Below, piece by piece: positions 30,135 to 38,487 of a stretch of 64,000 bases of DNA; positions within the stretch are counted from its first letter, which is position 1, and each line of letters starts with the position of its first letter. The stretch is from NCBI GenBank assembly GCA_022072085.1, contig JAJVII010000006.1, forward strand, positions 78,814-142,813, read 5' to 3'. The translations under genes were made by a program, and so were the position numbers. The notes under the pieces are model-generated. The model was not told where the DNA came from and did not search any database. It saw nothing but the letters and a program-made list of their open reading frames with translations. The DNA is from Phycisphaerae bacterium. Lineage in GTDB: Bacteria > Planctomycetota > Phycisphaerae > JAJVII01.

Positions 30135-31265
30135 CTACTGGCCCAGCACGACCAGGTTGTCGCGGTGGATGACCTCGTCGCCGTGGTGGGCCGTCGGGCC
30201 GAGGCGGGCGGCGATCTCGCTGGTGCGGCAGCCGCGGATGCGGGCGACCTCGGCGGCGTCGTAGCGCGACAGGCCCCGGGCCAACTCGCGGCCGTCGGGC
30301 CCCAGCACGGAGATCACCTCGCCGGCTTCGAACTCCCCCTCGACCTCGACGATGCCGCTGGGCAGGAGGCTCTTGCGCCCCTCGACGACCGCGCGGGCGG
30401 CGCCGGCGTCGACGTGGACCGCGCCGACGGGGCGGACCGTCATGCCGATCCAGCGGTGGCGGCTGGTCATCTTGCGGGCCGCGGGCAGGAAGACCGTGCC
30501 CACCGGCTCGCCAGCGAGGATGCGGGCGATGACGTTGGGCATCCGGCCGTTGGCGATCATCGCGATCTCGCCGGACTCGGTGACACGGCTGATGGCCTCC
30601 AGCTTGGACTTCATCCCCCCGCTGCCGAGGCTGGAGCGATTTCGGTTGGCTAACTTAGTCACCGCGGCGGTGACCCGCTCGATCAGGTCGATGCGCCGGC
30701 CGTCGCCGTCGAGCAGGCCGTCCACCACCGTCAGGACGATCAGCAGGTTGGCCCGCAGCAGGTTGGTCGTCAGCGCTGCGATGGTGTCGTTGTCGCCGAA
30801 GCGGATCTCGTCCACGGCCACCACGTCGTTCTCGTTGATGACCGGGATCGACCCGAAGCGGTGCAGCGCGTCGATGCTGTTGCGGATGTTCAGGTAGCGG
30901 CTGCGGTTCTCGAAGTCCGCGCGGGTCAGCAATAGCTGCGCGGCGTGCACCCCGTGCCGCTGGAACGCGACCGAGAAGAGGTTCATCAGGTGCTTCTGGC
31001 CGACCGCGGCGGCGGCCTGAAGCTCGGGCAGGCGCCTGGGGCGGGTCGGCAGGTGCAGCTCGCCCATGCCCGCGCCGATGGCGCCGGAACTGACGACGAC
31101 GAACCGTCGGCCGGCGCTGTGGTGGCGGGCGATCTGGCCGGCCAGTCGGCCGATCAGCCTGCGGTCCAGTCGGCCGTCGGCCCCGGTCAGCACGTTGGTG
31201 CCGATCTTGACGACGACCAGCCGGGCGGCGGCGACGACGTTCCTGCGGACTTCGGTCGAAGGCAT
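30135..31265 (-). CDS. proB: Glutamate 5-kinase
   Basis: The product has 376 residues and phosphorylates glutamate in the first step of proline synthesis. The amino-acid kinase domain has VVVKIGTNVLTGADGRLD (residues 16-33), VVSSGAIGAGM, QLLLTRADF, PVINENDVV and GSGGMKSKLEAI, all canonical. The C-terminal 100 residues form the PUA domain found in most bacterial ProB. proA is not adjacent. The start is 3 bp from the stop of waaA on the same strand, suggesting co-transcription. Confidence 0.95.
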   Translation of the reverse strand: MPSTEVRRNVVAAARLVVVKIGTNVLTGADGRLDRRLIGRLAGQIARHHSAGRRFVVVSSGAIGAGMGELHLPTRPRRLPELQAAAAVGQKHLMNLFSVAFQRHGVHAAQLLLTRADFENRSRYLNIRNSIDALHRFGSIPVINENDVVAVDEIRFGDNDTIAALTTNLLRANLLIVLTVVDGLLDGDGRRIDLIERVTAAVTKLANRNRSSLGSGGMKSKLEAISRVTESGEIAMIANGRMPNVIARILAGEPVGTVFLPAARKMTSRHRWIGMTVRPVGAVHVDAGAARAVVEGRKSLLPSGIVEVEGEFEAGEVISVLGPDGRELARGLSRYDAAEVARIRGCRTSEIAARLGPTAHHGDEVIHRDNLVVLGQ

Positions 31266-31268
31266 GAC

Positions 31269-32558
31269 TCAGGACTCCATCAGTCGGCGGATCACGGCGA
31301 CGGTGCGGTCGGTCGCTCCCTTGGCCTGCACGACGGCTTCGCGGGCGGCGGTGGCCATCCGTTTGCGGCGAGGTTCGTCGGCCAGAAGTTCGGCGACGGC
31401 CTGGCCCAGCGCGTCGCCGTCGGGCACGACGATCAGGCCGCCGCCCGACGACAGCCGCCGGACCGGCTCGACGAAGTTGTCGGCGTGCGGGCCGGTCAGC
31501 ACGGGCAGGCCCAGGGCCGCGGCCTCCATCACGTCGCTGCCGCCCATCGGCACGAGCGATCGGCCGACGAACGCGATCGCCGAGAGGGCGTAGAACTTTC
31601 GCAGTTCCCCCATCGTGTCGCCCAGCACGACGGTGTCGCCGGCGAGCGGGCTTGGGCCCGGCGAGCCGTCGGCGTGTTCGCTCCGCCGCAGGCAGCCGAA
31701 GCCGGCCTTGGCGATCAGGGCGGCCACCTCGTCGAACCGCTCGGGCTTGCGCGGGATGATGGCCAGGCGGAGATTCCCGTGGCTCCCGCCCAGGCGGCGG
31801 TAAACGTCCAGCAGGATCGTCTCCTCGCCCGGGCCGGTCGAGCCGGCGACCAGCAGGCGGTGCGACGCGTCCAGGCCCAGCACGCCCGACAGCGCGTCGG
31901 CGCCGGCGACGCGGTCGGCCACCTCGGCCGTGTCATACTTCACGCTGGCGGTGACGGTGACGCGGTCAGTGGGCGTGCCCATCGCGACAAAGCGGTCTGC
32001 GTAGGCCTGATCCTGCACGCAGGCGGCCGACAGGCGGCGGAACATCGGACGCAGGACCGGGCGGAAGCGACGATACCAGCGAAAGCTGTGGTCGCTCAGC
32101 CGACCGTTGGCGACGACGACGGGGATGCCGGCCCGCCGGGCCAGTCCGAGCAGGTTCGGCCAGACCTCGAGTTCCATCAGCACGATCATGGCTGGTCGAA
32201 TGCGGCGGAACGCCCGGCTGACAGCCAGCGAAAAGTCGAGCGGGTAGTGGAACCGCAGATCGTCGGGATAGAGCTTGGCCAGCCGGGCGAAGCCGGTGTC
32301 GGTGGTGGCCGAGAACGCGAGTGTGCAGCCGGGCAAGGCCTCGCGCAGCCGGGCGGCCAGCGTGACGGTGGCGTTGGCTTCGCCAACGCTGACGGCGTGA
32401 ATCCAGATGCAGGGCCCGGCGCCCTGGCGGCGCGGCACTGCACCGAAGCGGTGTGCCCAGCCGCCGCGCCACTTGCCCTGCACGGCCATCCGCCAAAGCA
32501 GCATGGGCGTGTAGAGGAGCATGAAGATCAGGTACAGGAAGTCGACGACGTATCGCAT
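31269..32558 (-). CDS. waaA: 3-deoxy-D-manno-octulosonate (Kdo) transferase
   Basis: The product has 429 residues and transfers Kdo to lipid A at the inner membrane. The N-terminus MRYVVDFLYLIFMLLYTPMLLWRM is the membrane anchor; the start at 32558 is chosen because the anchor begins there. WIHAVSVGEANA (about residues 52-63), the acidic MELEVWPNLL, VANGRLSD and SVKYDTA are the family blocks for GT30, and LPVLTGPHADNFVEPV with the later helix is the donor-binding region. It implies that the organism makes Kdo-containing lipopolysaccharide. No other lpx or kds gene is in the window. Confidence 0.93.
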   Translation of the reverse strand: MRYVVDFLYLIFMLLYTPMLLWRMAVQGKWRGGWAHRFGAVPRRQGAGPCIWIHAVSVGEANATVTLAARLREALPGCTLAFSATTDTGFARLAKLYPDDLRFHYPLDFSLAVSRAFRRIRPAMIVLMELEVWPNLLGLARRAGIPVVVANGRLSDHSFRWYRRFRPVLRPMFRRLSAACVQDQAYADRFVAMGTPTDRVTVTASVKYDTAEVADRVAGADALSGVLGLDASHRLLVAGSTGPGEETILLDVYRRLGGSHGNLRLAIIPRKPERFDEVAALIAKAGFGCLRRSEHADGSPGPSPLAGDTVVLGDTMGELRKFYALSAIAFVGRSLVPMGGSDVMEAAALGLPVLTGPHADNFVEPVRRLSSGGGLIVVPDGDALGQAVAELLADEPRRKRMATAAREAVVQAKGATDRTVAVIRRLMES

Positions 32559-32630
32559 CGGGTTTCGTCCACCAAAGTGGGAGATGATACCGCATCGCGT
32601 GGGCAGGTGGAAGGGCGCCGCGGAGGAGCC

Positions 32631-32774
32631 GAGGAACACGGATTAAACCGGAAGGCACGGATTGCACGGAGGGGGAAGATGTGGAAGAGAAGCGGATCGG
32701 TTGCCCTCCCTCTTCTCAAGAACTCCAACGCCTTCGGTGGAATCCGTGTTCTTTCCGTGAAATCCGTGTTCCTC
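32631..32774. repeat. Intergenic inverted phrase repeat (CACGGATT phrase)
   Basis: The left arm (32631-32671) begins GAGGAACACGGATT and continues with further CACGGATT/CACGGAG phrases. The right arm (32739-32774) ends with the exact reverse complement AATCCGTGTTCCTC. The arms enclose a 67 bp spacer that is purine-rich on the left. It lies between the co-directional waaA and RNase H genes. Confidence 0.75.
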
Positions 32775-32791
32775 TTCGGGACGGCGGTCGG

Positions 32792-33571
32792 TCAGTCGGC
32801 CGGCAGGAGGGCGACCTCGAAGCGGGCGCCGCAGCCGGGGCGCTGGCAGGTGACGACCAGCGGCTTGTCAGCCGGGCGGTCCATCACGTCGGCTTCGTTG
32901 AACAGTCCGACCGCGGCGTTCAGCACGCCCTGAGCGGCGTAGACGCAGAGGCCGCCGGGGGTGGTCTGGCCGAACTCGAAGGTCTCACCCGGCATCATCG
33001 TCGCGTCGCAGACCCGCGGGTCGCAGCCGAGGGTGACGCGGACCAGGACGCGGGGGGACGAGGGAGAGGTGGAGGAACCGCGATCTTCCGCTTGCGGCTC
33101 GCAAGACGAAGAGGAGTCGGCGTCGACGACGTCGGCCTTGGCGTTCATCGCGAGGTTGGCCATCTTGTCGGCGCGGGCGTTGCGTTCGCGGCGGACGTGT
33201 GTGATCTGCCAACTGTCGAACCGCAGCAGGGCCAACTGGGCCTGCTCGTGCAGGGGGATCAGGTCCTCGCTCTTGACGCGGTATTCGCCGGTGATCTGGC
33301 GGACCATGAGCTGGCTGTCGGCGAAGATCTCCAGCCGCTGCGGCGCGAACTGGGTCGCCAGTTCCAGACCGCCCAGCAGGGCGCGGTACTCGGCGACGTT
33401 GTTGGTGGCGTGTCCGAAGAACAGGCCTCGCTCGATGAGGGGTGCGTCGCGCTCGTCGGCCAGCACGACGCCGCCGCCGGCGGGTCCGGGATTGCCGCGA
33501 CTGCCGCCGTCGACGTAGAGCCGAAGCAGCGGGGCCGGCGTCCTGGACTTGAACTTGGCGGGGGCGCTCAC
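32792..33571 (-). CDS. RNase HI-like domain fused to a TIGR04076-like domain
   Basis: The product has 259 residues from the GTG at 33571; an upstream extension would overlap the neighbouring gene. The N-terminal RNase H fold shows YVDGGSRGNPGPAGGG (first Asp), TNNVAEYRALLGGLE (Glu) and EIFADSQLMVRQITGEYRVK (second Asp), with HVRRERNARADKMANLA giving the last Asp, so the catalytic set is complete. The C-terminal 85 residues (VRVTLGCDPRVCDATMMPGETFEFG, PGGLCVYAAQGVLNAAVGLF, VVTCQRPGCGARFEVALL) resemble the small Cys-containing TIGR04076 family. The fusion is unusual. It may act in RNA/DNA hybrid or RNA quality control. Confidence 0.8.
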   Translation of the reverse strand: MSAPAKFKSRTPAPLLRLYVDGGSRGNPGPAGGGVVLADERDAPLIERGLFFGHATNNVAEYRALLGGLELATQFAPQRLEIFADSQLMVRQITGEYRVKSEDLIPLHEQAQLALLRFDSWQITHVRRERNARADKMANLAMNAKADVVDADSSSSCEPQAEDRGSSTSPSSPRVLVRVTLGCDPRVCDATMMPGETFEFGQTTPGGLCVYAAQGVLNAAVGLFNEADVMDRPADKPLVVTCQRPGCGARFEVALLPAD

Positions 33572-33591
33572 GCGTGGTCTTTCCGGAGAGG

Positions 33592-34329
33592 TCAGCGGGC
33601 CGAATCGCCCAGGTAGAGCAGGCGGCCGCACACGCCGCAGGTCTGGACGTCCTCGCGCCCGGATCGCAGGGCGTTGATAGTCTCAAGGGTCAGGCCCATG
33701 TTGCAGCCGGAGCAGATGTACTCGTCGCGCTTGGGATTGACCTTGGCGACCGAGGCGGTGGCGTCGCCGTCGTTGGCCTCGGCCAGCCGCTCGAACTGGG
33801 CGACGATGTCGCCGGGCAGACCCGCGGCCGCCTGACGGCGCTTCTCCTGGATCTGTGCGAGCTGGTTTTCCAGTTCGTGGGACTTGGCCTGGGCCTCGGA
33901 CTGCACCTTGGCCAACTGGGTCTTCTCCTGCTCGCCGACTTTCTGGAGGTCCGCAAGCTGGCCCTTCAGTTCGTCGACCTCGGCCATCTTGCGGAGGGCG
34001 GTCTCTTCGATGCCGCCGGAGTCGGCCTTAAAGGTGTTGATCTCGCGGAGCAGCGCGGAGTATTCCTTGTTGGTCTTGGTCGTGTTCAATTGGGCCCGCA
34101 GGCGCTGGATGCTTTCCTCGCGGCTCTTGAGTTCCAGTTCGGCGGCGCCGGCTTCGGACTGGGCCGCCTGGAGCTTCTGGCGGAGTTGGAGCAGGTCCTG
34201 GTCGTGCTCGGCGACCTTGCGTTCCTGGATCCTGGAACGCCGCTGCTGGGTTCTGATGCGGTCCCTGAGTTGATAGAGCTGGCGGGTGAGCTGGTCGTAC
34301 TGTTGCAGGTTCTCGGTCAACGTTCCCAT
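33592..34329 (-). CDS. Coiled-coil protein with C-terminal C4 zinc ribbon
   Basis: The product has 245 residues. Residues about 5-165 are a long charged coiled coil (QLRDRIRTQQRRSRIQERKV, then repeated Leu/Glu/Lys heptads). The C-terminus has CSGCNMGLTLETINALRSGREDVQTCGVCGRLLYLGD, a CxxC...CxxC zinc ribbon of the zf-RING_7/CT398 type. Chlamydial CT398 is linked to the sigma-54 and secretion systems; the wider family has no firm role. The start is chosen at MGTLTEN after AGAGGA. It is 20 bp upstream of the RNase H gene, as seen in many planctomycete genomes for this pair. Confidence 0.87.
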   Translation of the reverse strand: MGTLTENLQQYDQLTRQLYQLRDRIRTQQRRSRIQERKVAEHDQDLLQLRQKLQAAQSEAGAAELELKSREESIQRLRAQLNTTKTNKEYSALLREINTFKADSGGIEETALRKMAEVDELKGQLADLQKVGEQEKTQLAKVQSEAQAKSHELENQLAQIQEKRRQAAAGLPGDIVAQFERLAEANDGDATASVAKVNPKRDEYICSGCNMGLTLETINALRSGREDVQTCGVCGRLLYLGDSAR

Positions 34330-34421
34330 CAAGGCGATTCCTCTTCGTGAATCAAGAGCAATCCCGGCATTATGGTGTTGCGGGTATCGTTTGGCAACGG
34401 CAATTTTTTTCGGAGGCGTAA

Positions 34422-34575
34422 GAGGGACACGGATTACGCGGGAAGACACGGATCGCACGGAGGGGGGGAGGAGAGTGGATACAGGAGAGAGGTGTTGAGG
34501 CGTAGCCGGATTCTTCTTGCATCGCCGATCGATCCGCGTAATCCGTGTCTTCCCGTGTAATCCGTGTTCCTCCCC
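34422..34575. repeat. Intergenic inverted phrase repeat (CACGGATTACGCGG phrase)
   Basis: The left arm (34422-34463) has GACACGGATTACGCGGGAAG followed by ACACGGAT. The right arm (34531-34575) has CTTCCCGTGTAATCCGTGTT preceded by GATCCGCGTAATCCGTG. Over 27 bp the arms differ at only one position. The 67 bp spacer is purine-rich on its left. It lies between divergent genes, so it is not simply a terminator. Confidence 0.8.
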
Positions 34576-34597
34576 TCCCCACGGCCGCCGCGGAAGC

Positions 34598-34626
34598 TTG
34601 ACAGGGTCGCCGGCTGCGAATAGGGT
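34598..34626 (+). promoter_or_regulatory. Predicted promoter of the lipoprotein gene
   Basis: A perfect TTGACA (34598-34603), a 17 bp spacer and TAGGGT (34621-34626) lie 40 bp before the ATG at 34666, immediately after the inverted phrase repeat. Confidence 0.55.
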
Positions 34627-34665
34627 GAAGAATCGGCTTCACAGCCCTGGAGAGCGATTGAACGA

Positions 34666-35487
34666 ATGAATCCGCGGGTCCTGACAATGCGACTGCTGGG
34701 CGTGATCGCCCTGGCTGCGACGGCGGCGCTGGCCGGTTGCCAGGCCGTTGCGATGAGCACGCAGCCGATGTATTCGTCCGAGTCCATCTACGCCGATCAC
34801 GACCGCGACCCGGACCCGGCCATCTCGACGCCCTACCTCGAACCCGGCGCCCCCGGCGGCGAGGAGATGCCGGCAACCGCGGTCGGCGGGCCGGCGGCGA
34901 CCTCCGGCAGCGAAATCAAGCCGCCGCCCGGGCCGGTCTACACGACGATGGACCCGGTGACCGACGCGCCAGGCTTCCGCGTCTGGATCGACGGCAACGA
35001 GCCGGCCGTAACGCTGGGCTCGCGGTCGGGCCAGGTGGCGTGGGACATCTCGCCCGAGCCGTCGCTGAAGTTTGCGCTGCGGCCGCAGATGGGGACCTTC
35101 CGGGCGGCGACGATCCAGATTTACCGTATCGTGGGCGACCGCCTGGACGTGAGCAGCGGGGTGACGATCACCGAGCCGGGCGAACCGGCGGTGCTCACGC
35201 CGGAAAAGGAGATATTCCTGCCCCGGCCTGGCGGGCGGGTGGTCATCCGCCATGCCGCCAGCGGGCAGGTGCTGCCGTGGTATACGCTGGCCAACGACGC
35301 CCAGTATGAAATCCAGATCGTCATCGGGGGAACCAAGGAGCCCGACGCTTTGAGCGTGCGGGTCCACACCGTGCCCAAGGGCCGCAAACCGGGCCCGCCG
35401 CCGACCACGCAACCGGAGGGCCCTTCGGGGGAGGAAACGCCCAGGCTTCCGCCGGGGGTTATCATTCCGGACCTGCCGAAGGACTGA
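34666..35487 (+). CDS. Predicted lipoprotein, unknown function
   Basis: The product has 273 residues. The signal peptide (LLGVIALAATAALAGC) ends in the lipobox LAGC, giving a lipid-anchored mature protein. A Pro/Gly-rich linker follows (PYLEPGAPGGEEMPAT), then a beta-rich domain with GFRVWIDGNEPAVTLGSRSGQVAWDISPEPSLKFALRPQ and VVIRHAASGQVLPWYTLANDAQYEIQIV. The tail is Pro-rich. No family is recognised; the domain has the feel of a beta-sandwich. The gene has its own promoter and stands apart from its neighbours. Confidence 0.75.
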   Translation: MNPRVLTMRLLGVIALAATAALAGCQAVAMSTQPMYSSESIYADHDRDPDPAISTPYLEPGAPGGEEMPATAVGGPAATSGSEIKPPPGPVYTTMDPVTDAPGFRVWIDGNEPAVTLGSRSGQVAWDISPEPSLKFALRPQMGTFRAATIQIYRIVGDRLDVSSGVTITEPGEPAVLTPEKEIFLPRPGGRVVIRHAASGQVLPWYTLANDAQYEIQIVIGGTKEPDALSVRVHTVPKGRKPGPPPTTQPEGPSGEETPRLPPGVIIPDLPKD

Positions 35488-35544
35488 TCTAACTCATTTC
35501 TATATAGATTCTTATGTGATCAAGCCCTGGCGTGGGCTATAGAT

Positions 35545-35573
35545 TTGCATTGTCCCGGCGATTGGTGTATTAT
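35545..35573 (+). promoter_or_regulatory. Predicted promoter of the zinc-ribbon gene
   Basis: TTGCAT (35545-35550), a 17 bp spacer and TATTAT (35568-35573) lie in an AT-richer patch. The expected transcript start near 35580 gives a leader of about 123 bases before the ATG at 35703. Confidence 0.55.
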
Positions 35574-35612
35574 GAGCCCTTCGTCGCGCTGGGTGAACAT
35601 TCTGGTTCAGCT

Positions 35613-35666
35613 TCAGGCAGGGAGGAACGGCCTGCTCGGGTTGTTCCCCTGTCTGACTCCGCCTGA
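35613..35666 (+). ncRNA. Structured leader RNA upstream of the zinc-ribbon gene
   Basis: TCAGGC (35613-35618) pairs with GCCTGA (35661-35666), enclosing a G-rich arm GGGAGGAAC (35620-35628) that faces GTTCCCC (35643-35649). A smaller CCCC...GGGG hairpin (about 35669-35684) follows near the ribosome site. Together these suggest a folded 5' leader. No known riboswitch or ribosomal-protein leader motif is recognised. Confidence 0.4.
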
Positions 35667-35702
35667 GGCCCCGGCAAGTTGGGGTCGATGGGAGAAATGA
35701 CG

Positions 35703-35867
35703 ATGCGACGCTTCGAGGTACCCAGCAAGCCTGAGCGACCGGGAAGTTACCAGTGCCGCAGTTGCGGGCACATCCTGCAGGGCGTGACGATGTCCACCCT
35801 GCCGCCCTGCCCGCTGTGCGGTGCGACGGACTTCACCAGGCTGCAGGAAACGCCTGCGAGCAAGTAG
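35703..35867 (+). CDS. Small zinc-ribbon protein (rubredoxin-like spacing)
   Basis: The product has 54 residues from ATG 35703; GGGAG lies about eight bases upstream, and two in-frame ATGs further upstream are alternatives. YQCRSCGHILQ and PPCPLCGATDF form two CxxC knuckles 20 residues apart, an FYDLN- or rubredoxin-type zinc ribbon. The remaining residues are polar. It follows a strong promoter and a long structured leader, unusual for so small a gene. Candidates are a transcription- or ribosome-associated adaptor; no partner is implied by its neighbours. Confidence 0.65.
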   Translation: MRRFEVPSKPERPGSYQCRSCGHILQGVTMSTLPPCPLCGATDFTRLQETPASK

Positions 35868-36064
35868 TTAGTGACGCAGCTACGGCGCCCACCGACGACG
35901 GCCATCGTCCGGCGACGGCGCATTTGCACCCGGCTTGACCCGCACGTCCGACGCGCCGCCGCGTTGGCACTCCCCTGCCGCAGTTGCTCCGGGCCGATTC
36001 CCTCGATGACGGCTATACTCTTGATTGGGCTCTGACCCGGGCCGCCGACGTTACGGAGCGGTAA

Positions 36065-37549
36065 ATGGCCTCGAAATCCCACAGTCGCAGCAAGCCCCTG
36101 GCCGACCAGCCGATGACCGTCTCGTTCGTCTCGCTTGGCTGCCCCAAGAACCTCGTGGATAGCGAGAAGATGCTCGGCCAACTAGCCGAGCACGGCGCCA
36201 TCCCCACCGCCGACGAGGACGACGCCGACGTGATCGTCATCAACACCTGCGGCTTCCTCGAAGCCAGCAAGCAGGAGTCGCTGGAGCATATCCGCCAGGC
36301 CGTCGCCCGCAAGGAAGCGGGCCTCGCCCGCCGGGTCGTGGTCGCCGGCTGCCTCGCCACGCGGATGGGCCGCGAACTGCTTGACGCCGTCCCCGGCATC
36401 GACGCGATCGTGGGCGTCAACCAGCGCGACGAAATCCTCCAGGCCGTCGGCGTCGGCCCGCAGCGCCCCGCCGCCGCGGACGTCCAGGTCCACCTCGGCA
36501 AGTATCACCCCTTCGTGCAGATCGACACCGGGCGGCTGCGGCTGACCCCGCGGCACTACGCCTACCTGCGGGTCAGCGAGGGGTGCTCGCAGGGCTGCTC
36601 GTTCTGCACGATCCCCTCGATCCGCGGGCCGCTGCGCTCCAAGCCGGTCGAGGCTATCGAGGCCGAGGCTCGCGAGCTGATCGCCGACGGGGCTCTGGAA
36701 CTCAACCTCATCGGCCAGGACACGACGAGTTACGGCGCGGACATCGGCTTTGCCGGCGGGCTGGCCGAGTTGGTCCGCCGCCTCGACCGCCTCGACGGGG
36801 CCTGCTGGATTCGCCTGCTCTACGCCTACCCCTCCTGCTTCACCGACGAGATGATCGACGCCCTGGCGGCGGCGGAGCATTTCGTGCCCTACGTGGACAT
36901 GCCGCTCCAGCACATCAACGACCGGCTGCTCAAGCGGATGAAACGCAAGGTGACGCGGGCCCAGACCGAGCAGCTGCTCGGTCGGCTGCGCGAGCGGATC
37001 CCCGGCCTGTCGCTGCGCACGACGTTCATCACCGGCTTTCCCGGCGAAACCGAAGCCGAGCACCGCGAACTGCTGGAGTTCGTGCGCGACTTCGCCTTTG
37101 ACATGCTGGGCGTCTTCTGTTACTCGCAGGAGAAGTCGACACCGGCCGGCCGCATGGCCGACCAGGTCGCCGCCGACGTCAAGCAGCGACGGCAAGCCGA
37201 GTTGATGGCCGCCCAGCAGGAAGTCGTCCTGCGGCGGAACCGCTCGCTGGTCGGAACCGAGACGCAGGTGCTCGTGGACCGCATTGCCGGTCCGGACCTG
37301 CTGGTCGGCCGAACGCCGGGCCAGGCGCCGGAGGTGGACTCGCTGACCTGGCTGGCCAAGGCCCGCGGGTTGAAGCCCGGCCAGTTGAGGCCGGCCCGCA
37401 TCGTCGGCTTCGAGGACTACGACCTGATCGCCGCCCCGGCCGGGCGACCGCTGGCCGAAACGACTGAATCGGCCGACCTGCTTCTGCCGATCTATCAGCC
37501 GATTGGCGTGGCGTCGGCCGCCGGCCCGGACCCGGACGATCAGACCTGA
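36065..37549 (+). CDS. rimO: Ribosomal protein S12 methylthiotransferase
   Basis: The product has 494 residues and adds a methylthio group to an aspartate of ribosomal protein S12. The UPF0004 domain starts with VSFVSLGCPKNLVDSEKML and has VIVINTCGFLEASKQES; its cysteines hold the auxiliary cluster. The radical-SAM motif is CSQGCSFC at about residues 174-181, in RVSEGCSQGCSFCTIPSIRGPLRSKP. LNLIGQDTTSYG and RLLYAYPSCFTDEMI favour RimO over MiaB. The C-terminal TRAM domain is present (QVLVDRIAGPDLLVGRTPGQAPEVDS). pgsA starts 12 bp downstream, so they are likely co-transcribed. Confidence 0.94.
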   Translation: MASKSHSRSKPLADQPMTVSFVSLGCPKNLVDSEKMLGQLAEHGAIPTADEDDADVIVINTCGFLEASKQESLEHIRQAVARKEAGLARRVVVAGCLATRMGRELLDAVPGIDAIVGVNQRDEILQAVGVGPQRPAAADVQVHLGKYHPFVQIDTGRLRLTPRHYAYLRVSEGCSQGCSFCTIPSIRGPLRSKPVEAIEAEARELIADGALELNLIGQDTTSYGADIGFAGGLAELVRRLDRLDGACWIRLLYAYPSCFTDEMIDALAAAEHFVPYVDMPLQHINDRLLKRMKRKVTRAQTEQLLGRLRERIPGLSLRTTFITGFPGETEAEHRELLEFVRDFAFDMLGVFCYSQEKSTPAGRMADQVAADVKQRRQAELMAAQQEVVLRRNRSLVGTETQVLVDRIAGPDLLVGRTPGQAPEVDSLTWLAKARGLKPGQLRPARIVGFEDYDLIAAPAGRPLAETTESADLLLPIYQPIGVASAAGPDPDDQT

Positions 37550-37561
37550 GGACATGCAATC

Positions 37562-38203
37562 ATGAAGGCGCGTCTTCCGAACCTGATCACGTCGGTGCGA
37601 TTCGTGCTGGCCCTCTTCTTTTTCGGATTCATGGAGGCCTACCACCACGGCGACAGCGGCTCGGCCCGGATTCTGGACATCGCATTCGCGCTGTTCTTCA
37701 TCACCGCCGTCACCGACGTGCTGGACGGCTACCTCGCCCGCAAGTGGAACCAGGAGTCCACGTTCGGCCGCATCGTTGATCCGCTGGTCGACAAGGTGCT
37801 GGTGATCGGGGCGTTCATTTACCTGGCCAGCTCGCACTTCGCGGTTGTGTCGGCCGACGGGCTGCGCAACGCCTCGGGCGTCGCGGTCTGGATGGTCGCC
37901 CTGGTGCTGGTGCGCGAGCTGGTGGTGACCGGCCTGCGCGGGTTCAGCGAGTCGCAGGGCCTGGACTTCAAGGCCACCATCCCCGGCAAGCTCAAGATGT
38001 TCTTCCAGTGCATGGCCGCCGGGGCCGCGATGCTGGTCACCAACCACATGAGCGACATGACCTGGGCCCTGTGGCTGCGCAGCGGGCTGCTCTGGGCGAT
38101 GGTCATCATCACCTTCTTCTCGATGCTGGTCTACCTGGAACGGGCCCGGACGCTGTTCACGATGGCCCTCAAAGGCAAGGCCGGCGAGAAGGGGAACCCA
38201 TAA
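37562..38203 (+). CDS. pgsA: Phosphatidylglycerophosphate synthase
   Basis: The product has 213 residues with about five membrane helices. It makes phosphatidylglycerophosphate from CDP-diacylglycerol and glycerol-3-phosphate. The CDP-alcohol phosphotransferase signature D-G-x2-A-R-x8-G-x3-D-x3-D is seen in DGYLARKWNQESTFGRIVDP at about residues 58-77, continuing LVDKV with the last Asp. The N-terminus MKARLPNLITSVRFVLALFFF is typical. It follows rimO by 12 bp. A complex nested repeat lies directly after its stop. Confidence 0.92.
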   Translation: MKARLPNLITSVRFVLALFFFGFMEAYHHGDSGSARILDIAFALFFITAVTDVLDGYLARKWNQESTFGRIVDPLVDKVLVIGAFIYLASSHFAVVSADGLRNASGVAVWMVALVLVRELVVTGLRGFSESQGLDFKATIPGKLKMFFQCMAAGAAMLVTNHMSDMTWALWLRSGLLWAMVIITFFSMLVYLERARTLFTMALKGKAGEKGNP

Positions 38204-38208
38204 GTCCA

Positions 38209-38470
38209 CCACAGAGGCACGGAGGCACAGAGAAAGAACTCATCCGCAGATTACGCCGATTACGCAGATTTGGCGGAAGAAGAGAAGGAGGAACCGCGAA
38301 TTCACGCGAATGGACTCGAATGAAGAGAGCGAGGATTCAGATGTCCGATTCCTCGTTCGCGTCAATTCGCGTCCATTCGCGGTTCGTCTCCGTCCTGTTC
38401 TCCCGTCTTTCTGAATCTGCGCAATCGGCGTAATCTGCGGATGCCCTCTCTTCTTGGTCCCTCCGTTGCG
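38209..38470. repeat. Three nested inverted phrase repeats of different families
   Basis: Outermost is CACAGAGGCACGGAGGCACAG (about 38209-38236), with only a decayed partner near 38450-38470. Inside it, CATCCGCAGATTACGCCGAT (from 38240) faces ATCGGCGTAATCTGCGGATG (ending 38443), with 29 of 30 positions matching over the full arms. Innermost, GAACCGCGAATTCACGCGAA (from 38291) faces TTCGCGTCCATTCGCGGTTC (ending about 38386). Three different phrases thus share one centre. The whole lies between pgsA and uppP and fills the gap of about 280 bp. Confidence 0.85.
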
Positions 38471-38487
38471 AGCGAGGATTCTTCCAC

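Noticed and set aside
36182..38212. A 676-codon minus strand frame
   Set aside because: It is antisense to rimO and pgsA, both with full catalytic motifs; it shows only shadow composition (His/Gln/Arg/Asp-rich).
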